A stretch of 28,232 bases of DNA from Roseicyclus sp965662675 (GCF_965662675.1 NZ_CBFIIK010000021.1:1-28232), one strand, 5' to 3'. Positions 15,608 to 24,460 are shown, counted from the stretch's first letter. The notes: generated from the letters alone by a model not told the origin. A program made the numbers and translations.

Positions 15608-16437
15608 GCGGCCATTTTCAGTTTCATGGCGGGTGTGATGCCGCCGATGGCCATGTTCGGGCGGTCGTTGTTGAAAGTCCAAAGCCATTGCGTGGCCTGA
15701 TCCTGTGCCTCTTCGATGCTTTCGATGATGTATGGATTCAACCACTCATGCCGAACGGTTCGGTTGTAGCGCTCGACATAAGCGTTCTGCTGGGGCTGCC
15801 CGGGCTGGATGTGCTGTATGGTGATACCCTGCTTCTCAGCCCATATTCTGAGCGTCTCGCTGATGTATTCAGGGCCGTTTTTCACACGAATTGTGCAGGG
15901 TTTCCCGCGCCACTCGATGATGCGGTTCAGACTGCGGATGACACGTTCTGCGGGCGGCGAGAAATCAACCTCGATCCCCAGCCCTTCGCGGTTGAAGTCG
16001 TCCAACACGTTCAAAAGCCGAAAAGCCTGTCCGTCGCCGAGACGGTCGGCCATGAAATCCATCGACCAAGTCACATTTGACGCGTCCGGGACCGTCAGAA
16101 CGTCAGGTTTCTCACCTTTCAGCCGCTTGCGGGGCTTGATCCGCAGGTTCAGCTCCAACTGGCAGTAGATCCGCCTTACGGCCAATGGATAGACGCGTTT
16201 GTGGTTCCACGGATGGCCTTTGACGTTGCGCAAGTGCAGGCAGCATAGGCCAAATCCCCAAGTTTTGCGCGCATCGGTCAGCCCCGTCAGCAGATCGGCG
16301 ATCACCTCGTTCTCGGCCTTCAGTTCGGGCTATAACGATAACAAGTCTCGCTGACCCCGACGGCCCGGCACGCCAACGCGATGCTGACGCCCCGTCGTTC
16401 TACCGCCGTTTCGGCCATCGCGCAGCGCTTAACCTGT
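15604..16437 (-). pseudogene. IS3-family transposase orfB (integrase core), frameshifted
   Basis: The readable part is the C-terminal 233 residues, from about 16305 to 15604. It contains the rve integrase core of the DDE transposase: SMDFMADRL holds the first Asp and NAYVERYNRTVR the Glu. The segment that should read VDNGPEY reads VKNGPEY, so the second catalytic Asp is lost. Upstream, 16437-16331 still encodes AMAETAVERRGVSIALACR and SETCYRYSP in another frame; a missing base near 16331 (CCGAACTG where CCGAAACTG is expected) joins the two frames. A five-residue insertion (PLAVR) appears within HKRVY-RIYCQ compared with relatives as I remember them. The gene cannot make active transposase. 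Confidence 0.8.
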
Positions 16438-16439
16438 CG

Positions 16440-16778
16440 CGGTTTGCACGCAAACCGCTGTCGGGCAGCGGATGGCCAATCTACTTTTTCCAAGGGCTTC
16501 CCTCAACAGATCGTTCTGCATGCTCAGATCCGCATACATGCGCTTCAGGCGACGGTTCTCTTCTTCCATCGCGCTCGCCGTTGTCCTCGGACCAATGGCA
16601 GACAAGGCTCGCTCTGGCTGACCATCGACGCATCCATGCCGCCATACTTGGCCCGCCATTTGCAAAACGACGCTTCGCTCATCCCATGCGCGCGGCACAG
16701 CTCGGAAACCGGCACACCGCCTTCGGCTTGCCGCAGGATCGCGATGATCTGCGCCTCAGTGTATCTGCTTGTCTTCAT
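16440..16778 (-). pseudogene. IS3-family transposase orfA (HTH), disrupted
   Basis: The start MKTSRYTEAQIIAILRQAEG and the HTH segment VSELCRAHGMSEASF-KWRAKYGG are typical of IS3 orfA. After MDASMVSQ the expected leucine-zipper region is replaced by about 47 unrelated bases, and the frame ends at 16545. The continuation EEENRRLKRMYADLSMQND with LLREALGK is found in a different frame down to about 16440. The protein would therefore be truncated. Confidence 0.75.
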
Positions 16779-16805
16779 TCGAAATCTCCTCGTTCATCTT
16801 GCCGA

Positions 16806-16850
16806 GAAAATTCTACTTATCCAGCCCCTTACTGTCGGGGGGATTACCCA
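16806..16850 (-). repeat. Right terminal inverted repeat of the IS3-type element
   Basis: Read on the minus strand it begins TGGGTAATCCCCCC and contains AAGGGG and GTAGAA at positions corresponding to the left end. The match is imperfect, with small gaps. It lies just upstream of the orfA start. Confidence 0.6.
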
Positions 16851-17094
16851 GGTCAGACGCTCCGTGCGCGGCAGAATGCCGAGATTGGGCTTTATTTGTA
16901 ATTAAGTCCGAATAGGGCCGTTTAGCATCGATCCGACCGGCATCTTGACCTTGAAAAAGAGAAGGCGATGGAGAACGGGGTACTAATAGCCGAATTCCAT
17001 TGTGGACGACATCGCAGGTTGATCCACCCGACGGCCGCACCGCGACACGCGCGGCCACGTTCGCAATGGAGTGACCGATATCGCGTGACAGGGT
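16851..17094. other. Spacer between IS remnant and amidohydrolase gene; no gene seen
   Basis: An 81-codon minus-strand frame (16813-17058) crosses the IS end and has no recognisable family or ribosome binding site. I see no clear terminator for the operon that ends at 17095. Confidence 0.5.
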
Positions 17095-18510
17095 TCAAGC
17101 TCGCTCGACCAAGGGCGGCGGGTGATCGGCAGGCATCGGGCAGGTATAGGGCGTCAGCGCAAGGCGGCTTGCATGCTCGGCCTTGGCCTCGGCCAGTCGC
17201 GCGGGATCGGCGATCAGGATCTGTGCGGCCCGGCCCATCAGCTTGGCGGCATGAATCATGCCCTTGTGCGCCGCCCCCGATAGGCCCTGCGCGGTCATCT
17301 GCCAGCTATGGAGCGGCGTGCCGATGGCGGCGGTCGCAACCAGTACCTCGGTGGTGGGCACCTTCCATGTCACATCACCCACATCGGTCGACCCGATCAG
17401 CACCGCACCGCCCGGCCGCATCGGCACCACCCAGTCGCACAAGACCGCATCACTCGGCGCTTGGTTGACCACCGACCATTCGGCAGCGATGTCGGAGGGG
17501 GACAGCGTGGCCTGAATGCGCGCCGCATAGGCGCGGTCGGCCTCATCGAAAGGCACACCGCCCAATTCATCGAGCGCCTCTTGCATGATCCGGTCCATGG
17601 TCAGGTTCTCGAAATGGTTAGAGACGGCAGCGAACATCTTGGCGCTGAGCTGTGTTTCGGTCATCAAGGCCGCCCCTTCGGCAACCTTTTTGACCCGTTC
17701 GACCAACGAAAGCATCTCGTGTAGATGCAGCGCGCGGATGGAATAGCGTACCGCGGCGCGCGATTGCACCACATTGGGCGCTTTCCCGCCGGCATCGAGA
17801 TAGGCGTAGTGGATGCGCGCATCTTGGACCATATGCTCGCGCAGGTAGTTCACCCCAACCGACATCAACTCGGCCGCATCAAGCGCCGAGCGCCCCAAAT
17901 GCGGCTGCGCTGCGGCATGGGCAGCGCGTCCGGTGAAGTGAAAATCCATCCGCGTGTTGGCAAGCGACAGCGGGTCATCGACCCGCGTCATGCCGCCCGG
18001 ATGCCATGTCACAGCGGCATCGACATCGTCAAAAGCCCCGTCGCGCACCATGAAAGCCTTGGCCGCACCGCCCTCTTCGGCGGGGCAGCCGTAGTAGCGC
18101 ACGCGCCCCGCCGTGCCGGTTGCCGCCAACCAATCCTTGACCGCGCAGGCCGCCAGCATCGCGGCCGAACCCAGCAGGTTATGACCACAGCCATGGCCGG
18201 GGGCGCCCACTTCCAGCTCTTGCTGATGGTCGATCCCTGCGACTTGGCTAAGCCCGGGCAGCGCGTCATACTCACCGAGAATGGCGATTACCGGCCCACC
18301 CGTGCCTGCCTCGCCGGTTACGGCGGTGGGGATGCCCGCCACCCCTTCGATCACATGAAACCCCTTGCTGCGCAGCATCGCAGCATGGGCAGCGGCCGAG
18401 CGGAATTCGCCATAGAGTGTCTCGGGCGTGGCCCAAACACGGTCGGACAGCTCGATCAAATCATCCTTGTGGCGGTCGACCAGTTCGGGGATGGCAGAGG
18501 TGTTTTGCAT
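17095..18510 (-). CDS. M20-family amidohydrolase, AbgB-like (p-aminobenzoyl-glutamate hydrolase subunit B type)
   Basis: Cytoplasmic metallo-amidohydrolase of 471 aa, close to E. coli AbgB in length. The metal-binding pattern is LGEYDALPG (D82), GHGCGHNLLG (C108, H110), PAEEGG (E145/E146) and H170 in WHPGG. A dimerisation lid domain occupies the middle. AbgB-type enzymes remove acyl or aroyl groups from amino acids such as glutamate, or split small dipeptides. The ATG follows AGGAAG, 18 bp after the preceding gene's stop; it is the last gene of the eight-gene operon. There is no separate AbgA-like subunit here, so it may act as a homo-oligomer on a different N-acyl or dipeptide substrate. Confidence 0.88.
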   Translation of the reverse strand: MQNTSAIPELVDRHKDDLIELSDRVWATPETLYGEFRSAAAHAAMLRSKGFHVIEGVAGIPTAVTGEAGTGGPVIAILGEYDALPGLSQVAGIDHQQELEVGAPGHGCGHNLLGSAAMLAACAVKDWLAATGTAGRVRYYGCPAEEGGAAKAFMVRDGAFDDVDAAVTWHPGGMTRVDDPLSLANTRMDFHFTGRAAHAAAQPHLGRSALDAAELMSVGVNYLREHMVQDARIHYAYLDAGGKAPNVVQSRAAVRYSIRALHLHEMLSLVERVKKVAEGAALMTETQLSAKMFAAVSNHFENLTMDRIMQEALDELGGVPFDEADRAYAARIQATLSPSDIAAEWSVVNQAPSDAVLCDWVVPMRPGGAVLIGSTDVGDVTWKVPTTEVLVATAAIGTPLHSWQMTAQGLSGAAHKGMIHAAKLMGRAAQILIADPARLAEAKAEHASRLALTPYTCPMPADHPPPLVERA

Positions 18511-18528
18511 GGTCGTTCTTCCTGTGGT

Positions 18529-19521
18529 TCAACCCGCGACGGGTTCGGCGAGCCGCACGGCGGTCTTGCCGCGCCAAAGCCTGCGCGATGGCATGATCAG
18601 AACCGTCACCGGATGGGGTGCCCGGACCTCGGTTGGGCCATCATGGCCGATCAGCGTGTCTTGCGGCAGGCGCTCTAGCCCGCGCCAATCTTGGGCAAAG
18701 CGGAAATCATCGGTTTCAATGGTCACAGCGCGCGAGACTTGGAGGAATTGCATCGTTGCGGGGGCGGGCCGTTGTGACAGCCAGTCTTGCCCGAAATCGG
18801 GCGCTGTCGCCCCGGTCGCGCGCAAGAACCGGATCGCGGTTTCCATCGCGGCTCCTTCGGCGGCGGCTTCCCAATGTTGGCCACATTCCACCAGCATCGC
18901 ATTGCGCGACGAGGCGGGATCGCCGAAGCCGCCATAGTCGCGCATCCGCACCCCTTCGGCATGGCCATGGTCATTGATCACCAGATCGGGGTAGCCCACG
19001 CTGCGGGCCAATTCGCGCCCCTTGGGGCGCAGCCCAGCAATGGTCAAGGCTTGCGCCTTGTTCTGCATCGAGTGGATATCGAGCAACAGATCGACCGTAT
19101 CGAGCCATGGCCGCACCTCCCGCGCGCGGCGCAATTCCTCGGTCAGCTTGCGGTCGGGATCGTCAAGCACGGCTGTCGACCACAGGCGGTTGAGATCCTC
19201 GTCGATCCAGCGCGAGGCATCGGGCACCTCTGGGTCAAAGGCCTCATGGGCCGCGACATTGATGAAGGCGAAAGACAGCTTGCCCCGCACAGGGCGCGTG
19301 TCGCGCCGCATCAGCCAATCAAGGGTCAACGCGCCGCAAGGCTCGTTGCCATGCACGATCGCGGTGATCGCGACATGGGGGCCGGCCACACCGCTGTCGA
19401 AGGTCCAGATATAGGGAATGCTGCCCGTGCCTTTCGCATAGGCGGAAATGTCAGGTGGGGTCAGTTCCACGGGAAATGGATTGGGAAGGCCGGTGGCTGA
19501 TCCTTTGGTGGGGTTTGTCAT
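18529..19521 (-). CDS. Succinylglutamate desuccinylase/aspartoacylase-family zinc hydrolase
   Basis: M14-like zinc carboxypeptidase-fold hydrolase of 330 aa. Zinc ligands are H57 and E60 (VHGNE) and H150 (DIHSM). DLNRLW at 109-114 supplies the substrate-carboxylate Arg, and E212 in LVECGQHW is the catalytic Glu. The family removes acyl groups from N-acyl aspartate or glutamate, or from related amino acids. The gene starts inside the stop of the N-formylglutamate amidohydrolase-like gene (ATGA, 19518-19521). It is not obviously AstE (no ast genes nearby) nor the ectoine-pathway DoeB as I remember that sequence. The acyl group and amino acid are unknown. Confidence 0.85.
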   Translation of the reverse strand: MTNPTKGSATGLPNPFPVELTPPDISAYAKGTGSIPYIWTFDSGVAGPHVAITAIVHGNEPCGALTLDWLMRRDTRPVRGKLSFAFINVAAHEAFDPEVPDASRWIDEDLNRLWSTAVLDDPDRKLTEELRRAREVRPWLDTVDLLLDIHSMQNKAQALTIAGLRPKGRELARSVGYPDLVINDHGHAEGVRMRDYGGFGDPASSRNAMLVECGQHWEAAAEGAAMETAIRFLRATGATAPDFGQDWLSQRPAPATMQFLQVSRAVTIETDDFRFAQDWRGLERLPQDTLIGHDGPTEVRAPHPVTVLIMPSRRLWRGKTAVRLAEPVAG

Positions 19522-20396
19522 TCTGCCGCTGTCCTCTTGAGACGGGTTTCGACATGGTCGGCCAGATGCGCGGCAAGCGCCGTGAAACAGGCCTTGAGTG
19601 CGGGATACCCTGCGTTCGGCTCCCGCGTGATTTCATTCATGTATAGCTTGCGATTGACCTCGATCTGCATCGAGTGCCGCCCTTGCGCGGGCGCACCATT
19701 GGCGCGGATCAGCTCCATCCCCTTGTAGGGATCATTGACCGCGACCGTGTAGCCGCGTGCGACAAGAAAAAGGCGCACGGCTTCGGTCAGCCCTGCCTCA
19801 CAGGCGGTGCCATCACGATCACCCAAGACGAAATCCGGCCGCGAAGTACCACGATCTTGCGTCGACATGGCAGAGGCGAATTGCTGCATGGAATGGCAAT
19901 TGATATGCCACACCGCCCCCCAGCGTGCATGCGCGGCGTCAAGCAAGCCCCGCAGCCGCGCCTGGTAGGGTCGGTGGTAGCGCGCTACGCGGTCTGCGAC
20001 CTCTGCGGCTGTCAGTGGGCGATCATACATCGCCCCCCCAGCCGGTGGCACCCGTGTCCAGCATAGCCCGATGCCAAGGCGGCTTTTCACCGATGGGTTC
20101 AGCGGTGCGGGATAGCTGCCCGTGATCGCGTCCGGGTCGATATCGTCGGGCGCGCGATTGGCATCGACGAAGGAACGCGGGAAATGCGCCTCGAGCAAGA
20201 CCGCGCCATGGGCCATGGCCCCCGCCCAAAGATCGGCGACGTGAGTATCTTCTGCTTGCCGCAACAGAGCAGGATCAGCGGCATGGGTGAATTCCGGCGG
20301 ATACTGGGTGCCCGAATGCGGGCTATCGAAGATCAGCGGCAAGCGTTGCTGGCTTTCGCCGCTGACGCTGAGAACGCCCGGAACGGTGTCAGTCAT
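19518..20396 (-). CDS. N-formylglutamate amidohydrolase-family protein
   Basis: Cytoplasmic metallo-hydrolase of 292 aa. FGase hallmarks are FDSPHSG at 23-29, FPRSFVDANR at 72-81 and the NCHSM motif with H168, plus a late HSMQIEVNR segment. HutG-type members release formate from N-formylglutamate in histidine degradation, but no hut genes are present, so this copy probably acts on another N-acyl acidic amino acid. It overlaps both neighbours by 4 bp (20393-20396 with the upstream ATPase gene, 19518-19521 downstream), indicating translational coupling to the transporter. Confidence 0.88.
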   Translation of the reverse strand: MTDTVPGVLSVSGESQQRLPLIFDSPHSGTQYPPEFTHAADPALLRQAEDTHVADLWAGAMAHGAVLLEAHFPRSFVDANRAPDDIDPDAITGSYPAPLNPSVKSRLGIGLCWTRVPPAGGAMYDRPLTAAEVADRVARYHRPYQARLRGLLDAAHARWGAVWHINCHSMQQFASAMSTQDRGTSRPDFVLGDRDGTACEAGLTEAVRLFLVARGYTVAVNDPYKGMELIRANGAPAQGRHSMQIEVNRKLYMNEITREPNAGYPALKACFTALAAHLADHVETRLKRTAAE

Positions 20397-21391
20397 GCGG
20401 TTCCCCCGTCATGCAGATGGCAGGCCGTGCTGTGCCCGTCTACGGTGATGGTGCGTGGCACCTCGGCTCGGCAACGGGGACCGGCCATGGGGCATCGCGG
20501 ATTGAAATGGCAGCCCGGCGGCGGGTTCAGTGGCGAGGGGATTTCGCCCTTGACCGTGCGAAAGGCTTGCCTGCCCGCACCAAGGCGCGGCACCTGATCC
20601 AGCAAAGCCTGCGTATAGGGGTGACGCGGCCCGCGAAACAGCGCATCCGTCGGCGCAATCTCGACGATCCGACCCAGGTACATCACCACCACTCGGTCGG
20701 CGATATGCTCGATCACGCCCAGATCATGGCTGATGAACAGATAGGTCAGGTCCAGATCGCGGCGCAGATCTTGGAACAGATTGATCACCTGCGCTTGGAT
20801 CGAGACATCGAGCGCCGCGATGCTTTCGTCGCAAATCAGGAAATCGGGTTGCACGGCCAGCGCGCGGGCAATGCCGATGCGCTGGCGTTGGCCACCAGAA
20901 AACTGATGCGGGTAGCGCTGCGCATAGGATGGATCAAGCCCCACCTTGGCCATCATCCCCGCGACATAGGCGGGCATATCCGTGCGGGTGGTCAGCCCGT
21001 GGTAGATCGCCGCCTCGCCGATGATGCTTTGTACCTTCATCCGGGGGTTGAGCGAAGACATCGGATCTTGAAAGATCATCTGGATGCGCAGGCGCTTCTC
21101 GCGGGCTTGGGGGTTACGTGCATCGGTGACATCGACACCTTCAAAGCGGATCGTGCCGTCAGAGACAGGCAACAACCCCGCCACCATCCGCCCCAACGTG
21201 GACTTCCCACAGCCGCTTTCCCCCACTAGACCCACCACCTCGCCACGGCCCACGGCAAAGCTGGCGGTATCGACCGCGTTGACACAGGTCTCGCGCAGGT
21301 CGGCACCCAGCCGAAAGGCCAGCTTCTCGACAGCATCGAATTTCTTCTCAAAGCGGCGCGAGACGCCCTCGAGTTCCAGCATCGGTGTCAT
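20393..21391 (-). CDS. Peptide ABC transporter ATPase, DppF/OppF type
   Basis: ATPase subunit of 332 aa. Walker A GESGCGKST is at 57-65, the Q-loop in MIFQDPMSSLNPR, signature FSGGQRQRIGIARAL at about 164-178, and Walker B FLICDES. The usual DEPVSALDVS reads DESIAALDVS, a modest variant that keeps the catalytic Glu. The C-terminal oligopeptide-ABC domain has GCHFNPRCP. It overlaps the DppD-type gene (21388-21391) and the FGase gene. It should form a heterodimer with the DppD-type subunit to power the DppB/DppC-type channel. Confidence 0.92.
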   Translation of the reverse strand: MTPMLELEGVSRRFEKKFDAVEKLAFRLGADLRETCVNAVDTASFAVGRGEVVGLVGESGCGKSTLGRMVAGLLPVSDGTIRFEGVDVTDARNPQAREKRLRIQMIFQDPMSSLNPRMKVQSIIGEAAIYHGLTTRTDMPAYVAGMMAKVGLDPSYAQRYPHQFSGGQRQRIGIARALAVQPDFLICDESIAALDVSIQAQVINLFQDLRRDLDLTYLFISHDLGVIEHIADRVVVMYLGRIVEIAPTDALFRGPRHPYTQALLDQVPRLGAGRQAFRTVKGEIPSPLNPPPGCHFNPRCPMAGPRCRAEVPRTITVDGHSTACHLHDGGTA

Positions 21392-22370
21392 GTCGCCACC
21401 TTCTGTGCCGCATTAGGGTGATGGCAGCGATAGCCCTGCCCTGCCCCCGTTTCAGTGACCATCGGGGCGGTGCTGCGACACATCTCGCTGGCGAGATCGC
21501 ACCGCGGGGCAAAGGCACAACCCGCAGGCAGCCGCGACATGCTTGGGGCCATGCCGGGGATTTGGGTCAGGCGTTCACCGCGCCGCCCATGACCGGGGAT
21601 CGAGCCCAAAAGCCCGGCGGTATAGGGGTGCTGCGGGGCAGCGAGCACCTGATCGGTCGGCCCGCTTTCCACGATCCTGCCCGCATACATGACCGAGATC
21701 TTATCGGCCAACCCGGCCACCACGGCGAGATCATGGGTGATCCAGATCAGCGCCGTGCCGGTTTCGCGGGCGAGTTCCTGCACCTCGGCCAAGATCTGGC
21801 TTTGGATCGTCACATCAAGGGCTGTCGTCGGTTCGTCGGCCACGATCAACTCGGGCCCATTCAACAGCGCGATCGCGATGGCCACGCGCTGGCGCATGCC
21901 GCCCGAGAACTGGTGCGGATAGGCTGCAAGCCGCTCGGCCGGTGACGGGATGCCCACCTTGGCTAAGGTCGTGATGGCCCGGTCGCGTGCAGCAGCATGG
22001 CTGATACGCTCATGGGCGCGCACAGCCTCGACCATCTGGGTCTCGATCCGCAGCACGGGGTTCAACGTCATCATCGGATCTTGAAAGATCATCGCGATGC
22101 GATTGCCCCGCAGGCTGCGCATTTCGCGGTTCGACAACTGCGCAAGATCTTGGCCATGAAACAAGATCTCGNNNNNNNNNNCACCCGCCCCGGCGGGTCG
22201 ACCAAGCGCAGAATGGAAAAGCCCGTGACAGATTTGCCCGAGCCGCTTTCGCCCACAAGGCCAAGAACCTCGCCCGCATCGAGCGAGAAGCTGACGCCAT
22301 CCACCGCCTTGACCACGCCGTCATCGGTGAAAAAATGCGTTTGCAGATCGCGGATATCCAGAACGCTCAT
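21388..22370 (-). CDS. Peptide ABC transporter ATPase, DppD/OppD type (interrupted by assembly gap)
   Basis: ATPase subunit of about 326 aa. The first 63 codons (22370-22182) end LVDPPGRV and include Walker A GESGSGKS at 40-47. After the N run the frame resumes as EILFHGQDL, then the Q-loop MIFQDPMMTLNP, signature FSGGMRQRVAIAIAL, Walker B LIVADEPTTALDV and the C-terminal GCAFAPRC. The two halves are in different frames if the ten Ns are taken literally, so the true gap is not ten bases. Only two or three residues are missing by comparison with relatives (pattern PGRVxxGEILF). I regard the gene as intact. It overlaps both neighbours by 4 bp. Confidence 0.88.
22172..22181. other. Assembly gap (10 Ns) inside the DppD-type gene
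   Basis: To keep frame the gap must be 2 modulo 3 bases long; family alignment from memory suggests five or eight. Ten is therefore a placeholder. Confidence 0.9.
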
Positions 22371-23413
22371 CGGGTCAACCTTGGGTTCAATGTGTCGCGC
22401 AGGCGGTCGCCCACCATGTTGATCGCCGCGACAATCGCTAACAGCGCGACGCCGGGATACATGCTCATCCAGTATTGGCCCGACAGCATGTAGCCATAGC
22501 CATTGGCAATCAGTAGCCCCAGCGAGGGTTGGGTGATCGGTACGCCCACGCCAAGAAAAGACAGCGAGCTTTCCAGCACGATGGTATTGGCCACTTGCAC
22601 CGTCGAGATCACGATCAAGGGCGGGATGCAGTTGGGTAGTAAATGGCCAAACACGATCCGCCACGCAGGCAGGCCCAGACCGCGGGCGGCATCGATATAT
22701 TCCTTGCGCGTCTCCGATAGTGCTGTGCCGCGCACGGTGCGCGCGTAATAGGCCCATTGCACGATGATCAGCGCGATCACGATCTTGTCGAGGCCGCGCC
22801 CAAAGGCCGCCATCAGCATCAAGGCCACGAGGATCGAGGGGAACGACAGCTGGAAATCGACGATCCGCATCAGGATCGCCTCGATCCGCCCCCCGGCCCA
22901 TGCAGCATAAATACCCACAACAACCCCGATCAGCATCGCAATCAGCGTTGCCGCGATCGAGACCGAGAGCGAGACCCTGAGACCATAGAGAATCCCCGAC
23001 AAGATATCGCGCCCCTGCTCGTCGGTGCCGAGGTGAAAGGTCAATGTGCGGTCGAAATTCGTTGATCCGGGCGGCTGGCGGCCATCCATGATATCAAGCT
23101 GGCGCAGGTCATAGGGGTTCTGCGGCGAAAGCTCGGTGGCAAAGATCGCCAAGACGATCAACAAAAGCAGGCAGGCCGTAGCCACATAGGCCGAGGGGCC
23201 GGAAAAGAACTTGGCGTATTTTCCGCGCAGCAGCACCGCCGCCAATGCAACCAGCCCCACCAACAAGATGATGCGCGACCACAGCGGTGGCAGGCCCACA
23301 CCACCCAAAAGCATGACCAGCGCGGCCACCACGGCAAGCCCCGCCACGCGGCTGGCGATCCGCCATAACTTGGCAGGGTCGGTGGTGGGCGCGATCTGGA
23401 TATCGGCGCTCAT
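22367..23413 (-). CDS. Peptide ABC transporter permease, DppC/OppC type with N-terminal extension
   Basis: Inner-membrane permease of 348 aa. The DppC hallmark LGTDEQGRDILSGILYG is at 128-144, the EAA loop at about 238-261 (EYIDAARGLGLPAWRIVFGH) and SSLSFLGVGV after it. Usual DppC proteins are about 280-300 aa; here two additional hydrophobic segments (about residues 22-40 and 46-62) precede the normal first span near 75-93. The gene overlaps both DppB- and DppD-type genes by 4 bp. It pairs with the DppB-type subunit as the import channel. Confidence 0.92.
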   Translation of the reverse strand: MSADIQIAPTTDPAKLWRIASRVAGLAVVAALVMLLGGVGLPPLWSRIILLVGLVALAAVLLRGKYAKFFSGPSAYVATACLLLLIVLAIFATELSPQNPYDLRQLDIMDGRQPPGSTNFDRTLTFHLGTDEQGRDILSGILYGLRVSLSVSIAATLIAMLIGVVVGIYAAWAGGRIEAILMRIVDFQLSFPSILVALMLMAAFGRGLDKIVIALIIVQWAYYARTVRGTALSETRKEYIDAARGLGLPAWRIVFGHLLPNCIPPLIVISTVQVANTIVLESSLSFLGVGVPITQPSLGLLIANGYGYMLSGQYWMSMYPGVALLAIVAAINMVGDRLRDTLNPRLTR

Positions 23414-24387
23414 GCTGCTTCCCCCTTCACCCGGACACGCGGATCGAGGAGCGTGTAGATTACATCGACAGCGAAATTGATGATGATGAAGATCAGCACC
23501 GTGAGCATCAGATAGGCCACGATCACAGGGCGATCGAGCGTCGTGATACTATCAATCAACAGCTTGCCCATGCCGGGCCACGCAAAGACCGTTTCGGTCA
23601 CCACGGCAAAAGCGATCATCGAGCCCAGCTCGAGGCCCAGCACGGTGATGATCGGGATCATGATGTTTTTCAGCACATGCACGAACAGAATGCGGGTTTC
23701 CGAGATCCCCTTGGCGCGGGCGAATTTAACGTAATCTTGCATCAAGGCCTCTTGCGTGCCTGCGCGTGCAAGCCGCGTGACAAGCGATGCCTTGTAAAGC
23801 GCCAAGGTCAGCGCAGGCAGGATCATGTATTGCAATCCATTGCTGGAAAAAATCGACAGGCGCAGGCCCAAAACCTCGACCGTTTCGCCACGCCCGGTCG
23901 ATGGCAGCCAGCGCAACTCGACCGCGAAGATCAAGATCAAGAGCATGCCGACCCAGAAATTCGGCAGCGAAAAGCCAAAGATCGAGCCGGTCATGATCGC
24001 GCGGCCCTGCCAGCGGTCGGCCTTGTAGCCGGCATAGACGCCCAAAGGCACCCCGATGGCGATCGAGAAGATCAAGCCAAGAAGCGCCAGTTCCAGCGTT
24101 GCGGGCATGTATGACAAAATCAGCTGTACCGCCGGTTCGCCATGCACAAAGCTGCGCCCCAGATCGCCCTGCAGCGCGTTGCCCACGAATTTCAGAAATT
24201 GGATATAGACCGGCTGATCAAAGCCGAAGCGCGCCATTGTCTCTTCGATTTCGGCAGGCGTGGCATCGGGCGAGATCAGGATATCGACCGGGTTGCCGAT
24301 CATGTAAACGCCGAAGAACACGACCACCATCATTGCGATCAGCACAAAGACCGATTGCGCAAGGCGCCGTAGCAAGAAGACGAGCAT
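23410..24387 (-). CDS. Peptide ABC transporter permease, DppB/OppB type
   Basis: Inner-membrane permease of 325 aa with the typical start LVFLLRRLAQSVFVLIAMM, GDLGRSF in the first periplasmic loop, EAA loop at about 218-241 (QDYVKFARAKGISETRILFV), and the motifs TETVFAWPGMGKLL and LLDPRVR. Six membrane spans are expected. The gene starts 73 bp after the binding-protein stop, with a stem-loop in between and only a weak AGGA ribosome binding site. It overlaps the DppC-type gene by ATGA. Confidence 0.93.
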   Translation of the reverse strand: MLVFLLRRLAQSVFVLIAMMVVVFFGVYMIGNPVDILISPDATPAEIEETMARFGFDQPVYIQFLKFVGNALQGDLGRSFVHGEPAVQLILSYMPATLELALLGLIFSIAIGVPLGVYAGYKADRWQGRAIMTGSIFGFSLPNFWVGMLLILIFAVELRWLPSTGRGETVEVLGLRLSIFSSNGLQYMILPALTLALYKASLVTRLARAGTQEALMQDYVKFARAKGISETRILFVHVLKNIMIPIITVLGLELGSMIAFAVVTETVFAWPGMGKLLIDSITTLDRPVIVAYLMLTVLIFIIINFAVDVIYTLLDPRVRVKGEAA

Positions 24388-24420
24388 CTTGGATGCGTCC
24401 TAGTGTCAGGAGTGCGGGGA

Positions 24421-24446
24421 TGGCCGCGCGATTGCCCGCGCGGCCA
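24421..24446 (-). terminator. Intercistronic stem-loop between binding-protein and DppB-type genes
   Basis: TGGCCGCGCG (24421-24430) and CGCGCGGCCA (24437-24446) form a perfect 10-bp stem with a six-base loop. No U run follows in the transcribed direction, so it is more likely an attenuating or 3'-end-protecting hairpin that raises binding-protein mRNA than a full terminator. Confidence 0.6.
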
Positions 24447-24460
24447 AAAACATCATGCGA

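Larger units (their letters stand above)
15564..16850 (-). mobile_element. Decayed IS3-family insertion sequence
   Basis: About 1.29 kb, the normal IS3-family size, carrying leftward orfA and orfB with related ends. The element is dead: orfA is disrupted in the middle, orfB has a frameshift near 16331, and one catalytic Asp is Lys. No target-site duplication is evident at the ends. It lies 49 bp after the RraA-fold gene and 244 bp before the end of the peptide operon, so it marks the junction between two catabolic clusters. Confidence 0.8.

Noticed and set aside
15561..16853. Target-site duplication flanking the IS3 element
   Set aside because: Three-base flanks at the inferred ends do not match, and the exact ends are uncertain by one or two bases.
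16813..17058. 81-codon minus-strand frame next to the IS right end
   Set aside because: Crosses the IS terminus, no ribosome binding site, no recognisable family.
17095..20396. Histidine utilisation (hut) or arginine succinyltransferase (ast) pathway
   Set aside because: The FGase-like and AstE-like genes occur without any other hut or ast gene, and lie in a peptide-import operon.
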